Assembly: GCA_937899785.1 (NCBI GenBank)
Contig: CALCCG010000237.1
Coordinates: 1-38,933, forward strand
DNA: 38,933 bases
Origin: an uncultured Erythrobacter sp.
GTDB lineage: Bacteria > Pseudomonadota > Alphaproteobacteria > Sphingomonadales > Sphingomonadaceae
Reading direction: 5' to 3'
Of the stretch, positions 24,737 through 35,628 are shown in pieces (position 1 is the stretch's first letter; the number at the start of each line of letters is the position of its first letter). Both the position numbers and the translations under genes were made by a program. The notes below the pieces were generated by a model. The model was not told the origin of the DNA. It saw only the letters and a list, made by a program, of their open reading frames with translations, and made no database searches.

Positions 24737-24792
24737 CGCTGCGCGAGGCCTTGATGACGGACGAGCTTTGACCCGTTAGGGGTCGAAGGACC

Positions 24793-26490
24793 ATGCTCAC
24801 CCGGCTTTCCATCCGTAACATTGTCCTTATCGAAGCGCTCGATCTTGATTTCGCGCGCGGGCTGGGCGTGCTGACGGGCGAGACGGGGGCGGGCAAGTCG
24901 ATCCTGCTCGACGCGCTGGGTCTGGTGCTGGGCGATCGGGCGGAAGCGCGCTTGGTGCGTTCGGGCGAAGCCAAGGCAAGCGTCACGGCCAGCTTTGACT
25001 TTGACGTCATGCCGCCGCTGCTCGCGCAGGCGCTGGACGACGCGGACCTAGAGGTCGAGCCGGGGGAACCGCTGCTGATCCGGCGGCAGGTCACGGCGGC
25101 TGGGAGCGGCGAGAGCGGGAAAGACAAGAGCGCCGGGTCCAAGGCGTTCGTCAACGATCAGCCGGTGAGCGCGGCGCTGCTGCGCGCGCTGGCGCCGGCC
25201 TTGGTGGAGCTGCATGGGCAGCACGATGATCGCGGGCTGGTAAACCCGCGCGGGCATTTGGCTTTGCTGGATCGCTACGCCGGGACCGATCTGGCCGGTT
25301 TGCGCGCGGCGTATGATGGGTGGGCCAAGGCCGAAGCCCTCCTCGCGGAAGCGCGCGCCGAAGTTGAGCGGGCCAAGGCCGATGAAGAGCTGCTGCGCGC
25401 CCATCTGGCCGAACTGGAAACGCTGGCGCCCGAAGTGGGGGAGGAAGCGAGCCTCGCGGCGACGCGCATCGATCTGCAAAAGGGTGAGAAGCTTTCAGGA
25501 GACCTCGAAGAGCTCAGGCATATCTGGGAGGGGTCGGATTCGCCGCTGGCCAATTTGCGGGTCGCCGCGCGCAAGCTTGATCGCATCGCTGAGGAGCACG
25601 AATTGCTGGCCGAGGCGCTGGCGGCGTTGGATCGCGCGGTGATCGAAGCGAGCGAGGCGGAGGACCGACTTGAAGCCGCTGGCCACGCGCTGGTCCACGA
25701 TCCGCAGGCGCTCGACGCGGCGGAGACACGCTTGTTCGAACTGCGCGCGCTCGCTCGCAAGCATCGCTGCGAGGCCGATGGCCTGCCCGGACTGATGGTT
25801 GAGATGCGCGGCAAGCTTGAGGCGATCGAAGGCGGCGAGGCGCATCTGGGCGGGCTGGAGGCGGCCGCCCACGCCGCGCGCGAGGCCTATGTGAAAGCCG
25901 CGCAGAAAGCCTCTGGCGCGCGCGCCAAGGCGGCCAAACGGCTCGACCGGGCGGTCGCGGTTGAACTGGCGCCGCTCAAACTCGACGCCGCGCGGTTTCA
26001 GACTGCGCTGCAAGCCCTGCCAGAGGATCGCTGGGGCGCTTTGGGCCAGGACGCGTGCGAGTTCCTGATCGCCACCAATCCGGGCGCGCCGTTTGCGCCG
26101 CTCGTCAAAATTGCCTCAGGCGGCGAGCTCTCGCGCTTTATCCTCGCGCTCAAAGTGGCGTTGGCCGAAAAAGGTGGCGCGGGTACGATTATCTTTGACG
26201 AGATTGACCGGGGCGTGGGCGGCGCGGTCGCGAGCGCGATCGGCGAACGTTTGGCGCGGCTGGCCGCTCAAGAAGGGCAATTGCTGGCCGTCACCCACAG
26301 CCCCCAGGTCGCCGCGCGCGGAGGCCTGCATTATCTGATCGCCAAATCGTCAAGCGGCACCGTCACCAAGACCAGCGTCGTTGAATTGGACCCATCCGGT
26401 CGCCAAGAAGAGATCGCGCGCATGCTTTCGGGTGCCGAAATCACGTCGGAGGCGCGCGCGCAGGCGGATCGGCTGTTGGAGGGGGTTTGA
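24793..26490 (+). CDS. recN: DNA repair ATPase RecN
   Basis: 565-aa SMC-like ATPase for double-strand-break repair. Walker A GETGAGKS is at residues 29-36, a long coiled-coil middle (about 165-380) follows, then the ABC signature ASGGELSRFILALK (about 440) and Walker B TIIFDEIDRGVGG (about 465). Length is typical. The TGA shares one base with the ATG of the next gene (TGATG), so the following reading frame was translationally coupled to recN. Confidence 0.95.
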   Translation: MLTRLSIRNIVLIEALDLDFARGLGVLTGETGAGKSILLDALGLVLGDRAEARLVRSGEAKASVTASFDFDVMPPLLAQALDDADLEVEPGEPLLIRRQVTAAGSGESGKDKSAGSKAFVNDQPVSAALLRALAPALVELHGQHDDRGLVNPRGHLALLDRYAGTDLAGLRAAYDGWAKAEALLAEARAEVERAKADEELLRAHLAELETLAPEVGEEASLAATRIDLQKGEKLSGDLEELRHIWEGSDSPLANLRVAARKLDRIAEEHELLAEALAALDRAVIEASEAEDRLEAAGHALVHDPQALDAAETRLFELRALARKHRCEADGLPGLMVEMRGKLEAIEGGEAHLGGLEAAAHAAREAYVKAAQKASGARAKAAKRLDRAVAVELAPLKLDAARFQTALQALPEDRWGALGQDACEFLIATNPGAPFAPLVKIASGGELSRFILALKVALAEKGGAGTIIFDEIDRGVGGAVASAIGERLARLAAQEGQLLAVTHSPQVAARGGLHYLIAKSSSGTVTKTSVVELDPSGRQEEIARMLSGAEITSEARAQADRLLEGV

Positions 26491-27104
26491 TGGATCTGGA
26501 TGGTCCCGCGATTGACTGGGCCGCAACGGGACAAATGCTGGCCGGGATCGGCACGATGCTGGGCGCGCTTGCGGTTGCGTTCGGCGCCTGGTTTGGGGCC
26601 CGGCAATGGCGCAACCAGCAGATATCCAGACAGAACATGGATATGGCCGCTGAAATTCTCGCAAAGGTCTATCGCATGGAGATTGAGCTGAAAGAGCTGA
26701 TGCAAAGGACCATTTCAGACGACGAGGTTGCCAAATTGTGATTGGAGTTGGACCCGGACATTTCGAAGCACAACATAGATTATTTGGACAAGGGCGATCT
26801 GCAGCGTCTGATTGATCACCGATACCATAACCCAAAGTTTGAGGACCTTGATTTTGAATCGATCAAGATTTCCGCCCGCCTCCATTTTGGCCAGCGCGCG
26901 TTGGACCTGTGCGATGAGATTGAGAGCATTTATCTCGATGTTGGAGCGATTGGATATGACGGAGAATTCACGCAGCCGACCGATGTCGACAAGGAGATTT
27001 TGAGCGAAGAGATTAAAGAGTTTTTGTCGCGCAGCTTTGAGGCCAAAATGCGCTCCAAGATTATCGAGCTTGAGGCGCTTCTGGTTCCGCAAGTGCGTTT
27101 GTAA
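26490..27104 (+). pseudogene. membrane-anchored hypothetical gene split by an in-frame TGA
   Basis: The frame from the ATG at 26490 gives 83 residues with one membrane segment (GTMLGALAVAFGAWFGARQW, about 21-40) and a helical cytoplasmic part ending EVAKL, then a TGA at 26739-26741. The same frame continues for 120 residues (LELDPDISKHNIDYL ... LLVPQVRL) to a TAA at 27104. The second half has only a TTG directly after the stop and no Shine-Dalgarno, so independent translation is unlikely. Together they would make a protein of about 204 residues with a single-pass N-terminus. The simplest view is a nonsense mutation or a sequence error in one gene. I recognise no family. If the stop is real, an 83-aa membrane peptide would still be made. 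Confidence 0.6.
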
Positions 27105-27218
27105 AAGGCCGCTCACAAGGCGGGCGGATTGACAGGCCGAGGGGCCAAGGCGTCGTAAGATGCGCCCGCCCTGGTGCCGGATATGCGCGGGCGACCCGCG
27201 ATTTTAGGGGTGAAGGTA

Positions 27219-27731
27219 ATGGAGTTTCTGGGCGGTCTGGTTCTTTCGATTGTGGCGATGGTGCTGCTCGCGCTGGTTGGCCTCACCACGGTCTTTGCGC
27301 TTGGCTTTATGACGGTGCTTGGATTGCTCACCGAGATGAGCTTCAAGCGGCTGTTCTTTGTCTCCTTCGCCATGGCTCTCGCCGCGCCGGTGCTGCTTGG
27401 CTTGGCGACCTTTGCGGCGATTGCGGATGGCTCGCTCGAACGCGATTTGCGCCGCGATCTGGGCCAGGTGATAGACCTGCCGCCTGAAGCTGGGGGCAAT
27501 TGGCGCGAGGCGATCCCCAAACTGCGCGATCTGCGCGATGATATTGAAAACGGCGATCTTACGGATCAGGAGATCGAACAGCGGATCGAAGATCTGTTCG
27601 ACGGATCGGATGGCACAACGATTGATCTCGACAACGCCCAACCCGATGATGCAGGACAAGAGGCCACAGTCAATGTTGACGGGGTGGAATTGATCCAGGA
27701 CGGCGATACACTCCAAATCCAGATTGATTGA
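27219..27731 (+). CDS. small membrane protein with acidic C-terminal tail
   Basis: 170-aa protein with two or three membrane segments (about 5-24, 25-38 and 46-70) followed by a hydrophilic, strongly acidic tail (LRRDLGQVIDLPPEAGG ... DGDTLQIQID). The ATG at 27219 has GAAGG and AGGGG just upstream; an earlier in-frame start at 27174 has none. No family is recognised. It lies in the recN-ligA interval in which other alphaproteobacteria usually have few genes. Confidence 0.6.
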   Translation: MEFLGGLVLSIVAMVLLALVGLTTVFALGFMTVLGLLTEMSFKRLFFVSFAMALAAPVLLGLATFAAIADGSLERDLRRDLGQVIDLPPEAGGNWREAIPKLRDLRDDIENGDLTDQEIEQRIEDLFDGSDGTTIDLDNAQPDDAGQEATVNVDGVELIQDGDTLQIQID

Positions 27732-27788
27732 TCAGCCTATGCGGTGCCCGTCTTGCAAAAAGGCCCCCCAAAAAAGGTCACACCGCGC

Positions 27789-30297
<2,509 letters not shown>

Positions 30298-30338
30298 GCG
30301 GGATAGGCGGACTAGCCGCGCGATCTAGGGGGGATCAC

Positions 30339-30995
30339 ATGAAAGTGCTTTACGAGAGCGAGCGGTTGGGCGGACTGTTCCTGATGCTGGGCGCCGCCTC
30401 GCTGCTGTTCATCATCGTTGAATACATCGTTCTGTCTGCGGGCGCGCCGGGCTTTGATCAATTGCCAGAGCGCGGAGCGTTCTTTCTGGAGCGCTATTCG
30501 TCGTTTGCCCGCGGCTGGCATTTTGAGGTGGTCGCGATGGCGCTGGTCGGCGCGGGCGCCCTGGTGCGGCTCGACAGCCCGGCCAAGGCGGGATGGGCGC
30601 TGGTGGCCATGGGTGTGGCCGCTGTGCTGCCGATGTATCCGCTGATGATCGGGGGCTACGTCCCCGCTTTGGAAGCCGCGCAAGACGACGTTCTGGCTTA
30701 CACAATCCTCAACGAGATCGCCTGGGAGATCTTTGTCGCGGGCAATATGATCCTCAATTTGGGGGTAGCTCTGGCCTTCTGGCTCGAATGCGGGGCGTCT
30801 CCCCAGCGCCCGCCGCGCTGGCTTATGTGGATCGGCTTTGGTGCCAATCTGATTGCGGGGCTGGGCATGTTGGCGATGCACGTCGGTCTGCCCGTCCAGA
30901 TCAGCGTTGCGGGGACGTTCGCGCTGGTCGGCTTTCTGGTTCTGGCGATTTTCGGCGCGTTTCAGGCGTTTAGGCGAGCGCCTGCCGGGCCATGA
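30339..30995 (+). CDS. multi-pass membrane protein, unknown function
   Basis: 218-aa protein with about six membrane segments (about 10-32, 60-78, 84-104, 122-146, 160-182, 188-210), spaced by short loops. GGGGGG lies 5-6 nt before the ATG. No family is recognised. It follows ligA by 41 bp on the same strand but also precedes a small glycine-rich peptide gene, so it could belong to either transcript. Confidence 0.65.
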   Translation: MKVLYESERLGGLFLMLGAASLLFIIVEYIVLSAGAPGFDQLPERGAFFLERYSSFARGWHFEVVAMALVGAGALVRLDSPAKAGWALVAMGVAAVLPMYPLMIGGYVPALEAAQDDVLAYTILNEIAWEIFVAGNMILNLGVALAFWLECGASPQRPPRWLMWIGFGANLIAGLGMLAMHVGLPVQISVAGTFALVGFLVLAIFGAFQAFRRAPAGP

Positions 30996-31035
30996 GCGCC
31001 CTTCAAGACCAGACGATAGGATGGAGGCTCGCTCA

Positions 31036-31206
31036 ATGAAGATAGGTGTTGGCATTGCCCTGGGCGTGGCCCTGGGTTTGGCGTTGGACAATCTCGCGCT
31101 TGGCATCGGGGTCGGGGTCGCCATTGGCGCTGGGCTGAGCGTGGCGGGTTCCAAGGAGAAGGGTGACCAGAAGGAGGGCGACCAGAAGGGTGAGGGCGAA
31201 GAATGA
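31036..31206 (+). CDS. 56-aa Gly-rich single-pass membrane peptide
   Basis: Small protein with a Gly/Ala-rich membrane helix or hairpin (GVGIALGVALGLALDNLALGIGVGVAIGAGLSVAG), a glycine-zipper-like pattern, followed by a Lys/Glu/Gly tail with two copies of EGDQK or similar. GGAGG is 8 nt upstream of the ATG. Its TGA overlaps the ATG of the following CinA-like gene (ATGA), which supports it as a real, coupled gene. Function unknown. Confidence 0.55.
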   Translation: MKIGVGIALGVALGLALDNLALGIGVGVAIGAGLSVAGSKEKGDQKEGDQKGEGEE

Positions 31207-31703
31207 GCCTGCTTCACGATCTCCACCCGCAAGCCTTGCGCATTGCTGGGACCTTGCGCGCCCGCAAACAGCGCATCGCCGTGGCCGATGGGGCGACCGG
31301 GGGGCTGATTATGGCAAGCCTGCTCACGGTGCCCGGCGCGCTCGATTTCTTCAAGGGCGGGGGAGTTGTGTACTCGTTCAAGGCGCGCAATGTCCTGTTT
31401 GATCTCCCGCGCGAGGCCTATGACGGCATGACGTCAGCGACCGAGGAATACGCTCTGCTTCAGGCGCGCGGCATTCGCGACCGGATGGGCGCGTCGTGGG
31501 GCATCGCGGAAAGCGGTTCGGCGGGTTCAAGCCAACACCCGATGGGGGTGGCTTCCGGGCGCAGCGTGGCCGCCATTGTGGGCCCGGATGTGGAGCGCGT
31601 GGCGGTGCTCGAAACGACGAGCGATGACCGGATCGCCAATATGGAAGGGTTCACAAGGAACGCGCTGGACCTGGCCGAATCGGTCTTGTCCGAGGGGCTC
31701 TGA
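31203..31703 (+). CDS. CinA C-terminal-domain protein (PncC-like) with altered active site
   Basis: 166-aa protein of the CinA C-terminal (nicotinamide-mononucleotide amidase, PncC) family; active members recycle NMN in pyridine-nucleotide salvage. Clear family features: RIAVADGATGGLIMASLLTVPGALDFFKGGGVVYS and, toward the end, GPDVERVAVLETTSDD.I. In active members the signature is usually AESCTGG; here it is ADGATGG, so the position of the catalytic Ser is Gly30, while the later Thr (Thr32) is kept. Loss of NMN amidase activity is therefore expected unless another residue substitutes. The gene overlaps the preceding 56-aa gene by 4 bp (ATGA). Confidence 0.78.
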   Translation: MSLLHDLHPQALRIAGTLRARKQRIAVADGATGGLIMASLLTVPGALDFFKGGGVVYSFKARNVLFDLPREAYDGMTSATEEYALLQARGIRDRMGASWGIAESGSAGSSQHPMGVASGRSVAAIVGPDVERVAVLETTSDDRIANMEGFTRNALDLAESVLSEGL

Positions 31704-31724
31704 CAAAAAATTCGAAATTTTTTG
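31704..31724. terminator. AT-only hairpin with T-run after the CinA-like gene
   Basis: CAAAAAA (31704-31710) pairs with TTTTTTG (31718-31724) around a 7-nt loop containing TTCGAA. It begins directly after the TGA and supplies its own T-run, so it may end transcription of the cinA-like operon before the ECF42 promoter. The all-AT stem is weak by terminator standards. Confidence 0.35.
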
Positions 31725-31731
31725 CGATCCC

Positions 31732-31758
31732 TGTCGAATCCGTCTTGCCCGCTGCGTC
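31732..31758 (+). promoter_or_regulatory. candidate ECF42-dependent promoter
   Basis: TGTCGA (31732-31737) and CGTC (31755-31758) stand 17 nt apart, 54-80 bp upstream of the DGPF gene. As I recall, ECF42 sigma factors recognise a TGTCGA -35 element and a CG-rich CGTC/CGA -10 element. The site would make the DGPF-ECF42 pair autoregulated. Read by eye only. Confidence 0.5.
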
Positions 31759-31811
31759 TTGGTGTCAGAGCCTCGCCACAAGCGGCGTCGGCCACTGACG
31801 GAGATGACACG

Positions 31812-32174
31812 ATGCAATACATGTTGCTGATCAACGAAAGCGAAGACGCCTATTCGGGCGATGACGGCGCACAGGTTATGGAAGCCACCTTGGCGGGCCA
31901 TATGGCGCTGATCGAAAAGCTTGTCGCCAGCGGCAAAGAGTGGTCGGGCAACCGGCTGCGCGAAGCCTCGACGGCCACCACCATTCGCTACAAAGCGGGT
32001 GAGGGCGCCTTGCACGACGGGCCTTTTGCCGAAACGCACGAAGAATTGGGCGGCTATTACATCGTCGACGCCGATAGCCTGGACGAAGCCATCGAATGGG
32101 CGCGGATGATCCCGATCCCCGGCGATGGCGGGGTGGAAATCCGCCCGGTCCATCCCGACGACGAGGACATGTAA
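31812..32174 (+). CDS. DGPF/YCII-domain protein, partner of the ECF42 sigma factor
   Basis: 120-aa YCII-related protein. The family name motif is clear: HDGPFAETHEELGGYYIVDADSLDEAIEWARMIP followed by VEIRPV. Such proteins are habitually encoded next to ECF42 sigma factors and are thought to be part of their regulon; their biochemical activity is unknown. GGAG is 8 nt upstream of the ATG, which excludes the longer frame from 31722. The stop overlaps the sigma factor's ATG by one base (TAATG). Confidence 0.85.
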   Translation: MQYMLLINESEDAYSGDDGAQVMEATLAGHMALIEKLVASGKEWSGNRLREASTATTIRYKAGEGALHDGPFAETHEELGGYYIVDADSLDEAIEWARMIPIPGDGGVEIRPVHPDDEDM

Positions 32175-33442
32175 TGGCGGGCGCGCCCGGAAAATCGGAT
32201 GTTCCGGGCGCGTCCTTCGCTCGCGCTCTCTTGGAAGCGCGGCCGATGGTGGTCGCGGCTTTGGCCTCGCATTTGGGCGATCTCGACGCCGCGGAAGAGG
32301 CCTTTGCCGACGCCTGCGTGGCGCTGACCGAAAGCGGGGCTCGGCCCGATACCCTCGCGGGATGGCTGATCGCCGTGGGCAAACGCAAAGCGATCGATCG
32401 CATCCGCAAGCGCGACGCGCGCCAGCGCGCCGATGATGGCGCGATGGAGATCGCCGACATTCAGGAGGGCGAAATGGACAACGTCATCCAACTGCCCGAA
32501 GCGATCCCGGACGAACGCCTCAGGCTGATTTTCATTTGTTGCCACCCCGCTTTGGCGCTGGAAGCGCGCGCGGCCTTGGCGCTCAAGGTGATTTGCGGCT
32601 TGCCCGTGCCCGCCATCGCCGAGTTGTTCCTGACCAGCGAGACGACCATGTTTGCGCGGATCACGCGGGCCAAGGCCAAGATCCGCGACGCGGGGGTTTC
32701 CTTCGAATTGCCGCCGCGCCGCGAATGGCCCGAGCGGATCGACGCGGTGCTGCTCGCGCTCGAGCTCGCCTACACCTCGGCCTATTCCGACGCGGGGCAA
32801 TCGCGCGCCGTGAACGAAGGCGGAGAGCTGGCGGGCGAGGTGGAACGGCTCACCACGATGCTGACCGAGCTCTTGCCGCAGGAGCCTGAGATTTTGGGCC
32901 TGGCGGCGCTGGTGACGCTGGCGCGCTCGCGCGAGGGGGCGCGGGTGGACAGCGAAGGCGCGATGGTGCCCCTGTCGCAGCAGGACACCGGCTTGTGGGA
33001 CGCCGAACGGATCGAGCGCGCGCGCGACTGGCTGGAGAGCGCGAGTGCGTGTGAGCGCGCCGGTCCCTATCAGGTGATGGCCGCGATCCAGCTTACCCAT
33101 GCACGCCGCGCGTTTGATGGGGCGGTCGACTGGACGGCGATCGGCACCCTTTACGACGCGCTGATGGCGCTGCGACCTGGCCCGATGGTTGCTCTCAACC
33201 GGGCTTTGGCTCTGGCCGAAGTCGAAGGGCCCGATCCGGCTCTCGCCGAACTCGACGCGCTAACCGATCCCCAGCTGATGGCTTCGCGTCCCTATTGGGC
33301 CGCGCGCGCGCATCTGTGCGAGCGCGGCGGGCAGAGGGCGCAGGCTTGCGCGGCGCTTGACGAGGCGCTTGCGCGCGATCCGGGAGCGGCCGAGCGCGCC
33401 TTCCTGCAACAATGGCGCGCGCGTCTGGAGGGTGGGCGTTAG
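32174..33442 (+). CDS. ECF42-type RNA polymerase sigma factor with C-terminal TPR extension
   Basis: 422-aa sigma factor. Regions sigma2 (FARALLEARPMVVAALASHLGDLDAAEEAFADACVAL) and sigma4 (ERLRLIFICCHPALALEARAALALKVICGLPVPAIAELFLTSETTMFARITRAKAKI) occupy the first 190 residues. They are followed by a helical extension of about 230 residues (PPRREWPERIDAVLLALELAYTSAYS ... RPGPMVALNRALALAEVEGPDPALAELDAL), which is the hallmark of the ECF42 group. No anti-sigma factor is nearby, as is normal for this group, where the extension is thought to control activity. The start overlaps the DGPF stop. The signal that triggers it is unknown. Confidence 0.9.
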   Translation: MAGAPGKSDVPGASFARALLEARPMVVAALASHLGDLDAAEEAFADACVALTESGARPDTLAGWLIAVGKRKAIDRIRKRDARQRADDGAMEIADIQEGEMDNVIQLPEAIPDERLRLIFICCHPALALEARAALALKVICGLPVPAIAELFLTSETTMFARITRAKAKIRDAGVSFELPPRREWPERIDAVLLALELAYTSAYSDAGQSRAVNEGGELAGEVERLTTMLTELLPQEPEILGLAALVTLARSREGARVDSEGAMVPLSQQDTGLWDAERIERARDWLESASACERAGPYQVMAAIQLTHARRAFDGAVDWTAIGTLYDALMALRPGPMVALNRALALAEVEGPDPALAELDALTDPQLMASRPYWAARAHLCERGGQRAQACAALDEALARDPGAAERAFLQQWRARLEGGR

Positions 33443-34392
33443 CGGGTTGTGGGCGTTGCGCTGCGCCAGCCGGTGCGGGCGCGCTCTCGCCCGGTGAGGC
33501 GCCGACGAAACCACAAAATCGCCCAATCGCCGCGTTTTAGACGAGCGCGCGGTGTGAATCCGACCCGTCGATAGGCCCGCCGCACTCGCGCTTCCTGATC
33601 GCCCGCCAAAAGCCCGGCAAGCAAGAGGTCTCCGCCGTGGGAAACGCTCGCCGCGAAATCGCGCGCCAGTTCGACCAGCGGCCCGGCAAGAATGTTGGCG
33701 ATAAGCAGATCATAGGGCCCGCGCAGCTTGAGCAGCGGGTCCGACATGCCGTCCGCCACCACCATCGTCATTTCGCCGCGCCGCGCGCCGAGCGGCATGT
33801 GATTAAGCCCCGCGTTATCCTCAACCACGTCAACGCAAACCGGATCGATATCCGATGCGGTCGCTTCGGCCCCGGGCCAGAGCCGCATCGCCGCAAAACC
33901 GAGCAGGCCGGTGCCTGTGCCGATATCCGCAATCCGGCGTATTGTGCGCCCACTCGCCTTCATGGCGGCGAGCATTTCGAGACAGCCAGCGGTCGTCTCG
34001 TGATGGCCGGGGCCAAAGGCTTGCTCTGCCGGGAGCACAAAGTCGTCCGCGTTGTCGTTGGCGGGTAAAGCGTGTGGGTGGACGTGTAACGGTCCGGCGT
34101 TGATGGGGGGTGTGCCCTGCTGGCTTAGGCTGAGCCAGTCTTCTTGTGGCAAAGGTTCCATTGTGATGGGCGGCGCGTCGTGCTTGAACAAGCCCGCCAT
34201 GGCCCGCTTCTGGGGGGCTCCGGGCTTGGTCGGGTACCAGCCTTCGAGCACCCATTCCTCGGGTCGGTCTTCGGCGAGTTCCCGGCCCGCAATGACGAGG
34301 TTGAAGTCCCAGTCTTCCAGCTCGTCATGCGCCAGCAGCGCGGCCTGAACAACGCGCTTGGGCGCGTGCGCGATCATTTTCCAACTTATCAT
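33439..34392 (-). CDS. prmA: ribosomal protein L11 methyltransferase
   Basis: 317-aa SAM-dependent methyltransferase that trimethylates L11. Features: LPAEQAFGPGHHETTAGCLEML (family FGTGxHxTT), the SAM-binding motif ADIGTGTGLLGFAA, DIDPVCVDVVEDNA and NILAGPLVELA. The ATG at 34392 has AAGGGG 6 nt upstream; the frame open to 34485 lacks one. Length is near the usual 290-320. The stop overlaps the convergent sigma-factor stop by 4 bp. It lies 20 bp behind the SDR gene on the same strand. Confidence 0.88.
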   Translation of the reverse strand: MISWKMIAHAPKRVVQAALLAHDELEDWDFNLVIAGRELAEDRPEEWVLEGWYPTKPGAPQKRAMAGLFKHDAPPITMEPLPQEDWLSLSQQGTPPINAGPLHVHPHALPANDNADDFVLPAEQAFGPGHHETTAGCLEMLAAMKASGRTIRRIADIGTGTGLLGFAAMRLWPGAEATASDIDPVCVDVVEDNAGLNHMPLGARRGEMTMVVADGMSDPLLKLRGPYDLLIANILAGPLVELARDFAASVSHGGDLLLAGLLAGDQEARVRRAYRRVGFTPRARLKRGDWAILWFRRRLTGRERARTGWRSATPTTR

Positions 34393-34412
34393 GCGACCCC
34401 TTGTTTCCCCTG

Positions 34413-35123
34413 CTAACGCACGAAGCTGGCCCCGTTGGCATCGATCACCGCGCCAGTCATGCTGGGCGGGGCGTCCAGTGCGCAAAAGGCGATAACCTGC
34501 GCGATTTCGTCTGGTTGCGCGACCCGGCCCAGCGGAATATCGGCCAAAAGACCCGATCCGCCGCGCGTTTCCAAGTAATCCCCTGCCATGGCGGTGTCGG
34601 TGAAACCAGGCGTGACCGCAAAACTAAGTATTCCTACGGAGGCGTAGCCGCGCGCGATCGTTTTGTGCATCGCGACCATCCCGCCTTTGGCCGCGGCGTA
34701 GTGCCAATGCGCCGGAGAATCGCCCCGATAGGCGGCGCGGCTGGCAACATGGACGATACGCCCGGGAAAGCCGCGATCCTGCCAGTGGCGCACCGCCAGC
34801 CGCGAAAGCTGCGCAGCGGCGGTCAGATTGATCCGGAGAGTGTCCTCCCACGCGTCGAGCCATTCCAGGTCCGATCGCTCGATCCGGTTGGGCTCAAACA
34901 GGCCTGCGTTGTTGATCAGGACATCAACCGCGCCGCCCGAGCGATCGACCGCTTCGTCCCACAAACGTTGCGCGGCCAGCGGGTCGCGAAAGTCAGCGGC
35001 GATCGCTTCGGCGGCGCCCGGGCGGGTCTGGTGACCGATAACGGGATAGCCGCGTTTGATCAGCGTGTCGTAGGTCGCTGCCCCGATCCCGCGGCTTGAT
35101 CCGGTGAGAAGAATGAAACTCAT
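34413..35123 (-). CDS. short-chain dehydrogenase/reductase (FabG-like)
   Basis: 236-aa NAD(P)-dependent oxidoreductase of the classical SDR family. The cofactor-binding motif TGSSRGIG is at residues 7-14, NNAG at about 71-74, the catalytic Ser in HVASRAAY, and the YxxxK pair in YAAAK (about 143-147). AGAGG is about 5 nt upstream of the ATG. The substrate is not readable; a FabG-type ketoreductase is one option. It precedes prmA by 20 bp and is divergent from sdhC (109 bp). Confidence 0.82.
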   Translation of the reverse strand: MSFILLTGSSRGIGAATYDTLIKRGYPVIGHQTRPGAAEAIAADFRDPLAAQRLWDEAVDRSGGAVDVLINNAGLFEPNRIERSDLEWLDAWEDTLRINLTAAAQLSRLAVRHWQDRGFPGRIVHVASRAAYRGDSPAHWHYAAAKGGMVAMHKTIARGYASVGILSFAVTPGFTDTAMAGDYLETRGGSGLLADIPLGRVAQPDEIAQVIAFCALDAPPSMTGAVIDANGASFVR

Positions 35124-35232
35124 GCACGCCTCTATCCGAAACTTTGCAAGTCTTGTCTATGCAACCGAGCTTGCGCGCGCGCCAACAATAGGTAAGACCC
35201 AAGACGGGATTGACAGCTAAAGACGAGTAGTA

Positions 35233-35628
35233 ATGGCACAAAGACCGCTTTCTCCGCACCTCCAGATATGGCGGTGGGGGCCGCATATGTTGGTTTCCAT
35301 CCTGCATCGGGTGACCGGCGACGGTATGGCTCTGGTCGGCCTTGGGGTTCTGGCGTGGTGGCTGGGCGCGCTGGCGAGCGGGCCTGAGGCCTACGAAACG
35401 TTCCTGTGGGCGGCCGGATCGCCGCGCGGCTATGTCGTGATGATTGGCCTGACCTGGGCGTTCTTCACCCATATGATGAGCGGGCTGCGGCACTTCGTGC
35501 TCGATATCGGCGCGGGCTATGAGCTGGACACCAACAAGATGTGGTCGATCCTTGCGCCCATTTTTGCCGGTGTCCTGACCGTGGCGGTGTGGACCTTCGT
35601 TCTGCTTCGCAGCGGAGGGCTGGGCTGA
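35233..35628 (+). CDS. sdhC: succinate dehydrogenase cytochrome b556 subunit
   Basis: 131-aa membrane anchor subunit of complex II. Motifs: RPLSPHLQIWRW at the N-terminus, SILHRVTG with the Ser/Arg quinone-site region (about 22-29), and HMMSGLRHFVLD (about 80-91) containing the haem-ligand His. Three membrane segments are visible. It overlaps sdhD (ATGA-type, TGATG) and starts the sdhCDA operon. Confidence 0.95.
   Translation: MAQRPLSPHLQIWRWGPHMLVSILHRVTGDGMALVGLGVLAWWLGALASGPEAYETFLWAAGSPRGYVVMIGLTWAFFTHMMSGLRHFVLDIGAGYELDTNKMWSILAPIFAGVLTVAVWTFVLLRSGGLG

Noticed and set aside
26739..26741. TGA as a selenocysteine codon
   Set aside because: No selenoprotein family is recognised in the two halves and no selenocysteine-insertion hairpin could be recognised next to the codon.
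33439..33442. Overlapping stop codons of the ECF42 gene and prmA as a sign of a frameshift
   Set aside because: Convergent 4-bp overlaps are common in compact genomes, and both proteins have normal full-length C-termini.
35210..35232. TTGACA as a -35 element for sdhC
   Set aside because: With a 17-nt spacer the -10 element would fall on the start codon itself.
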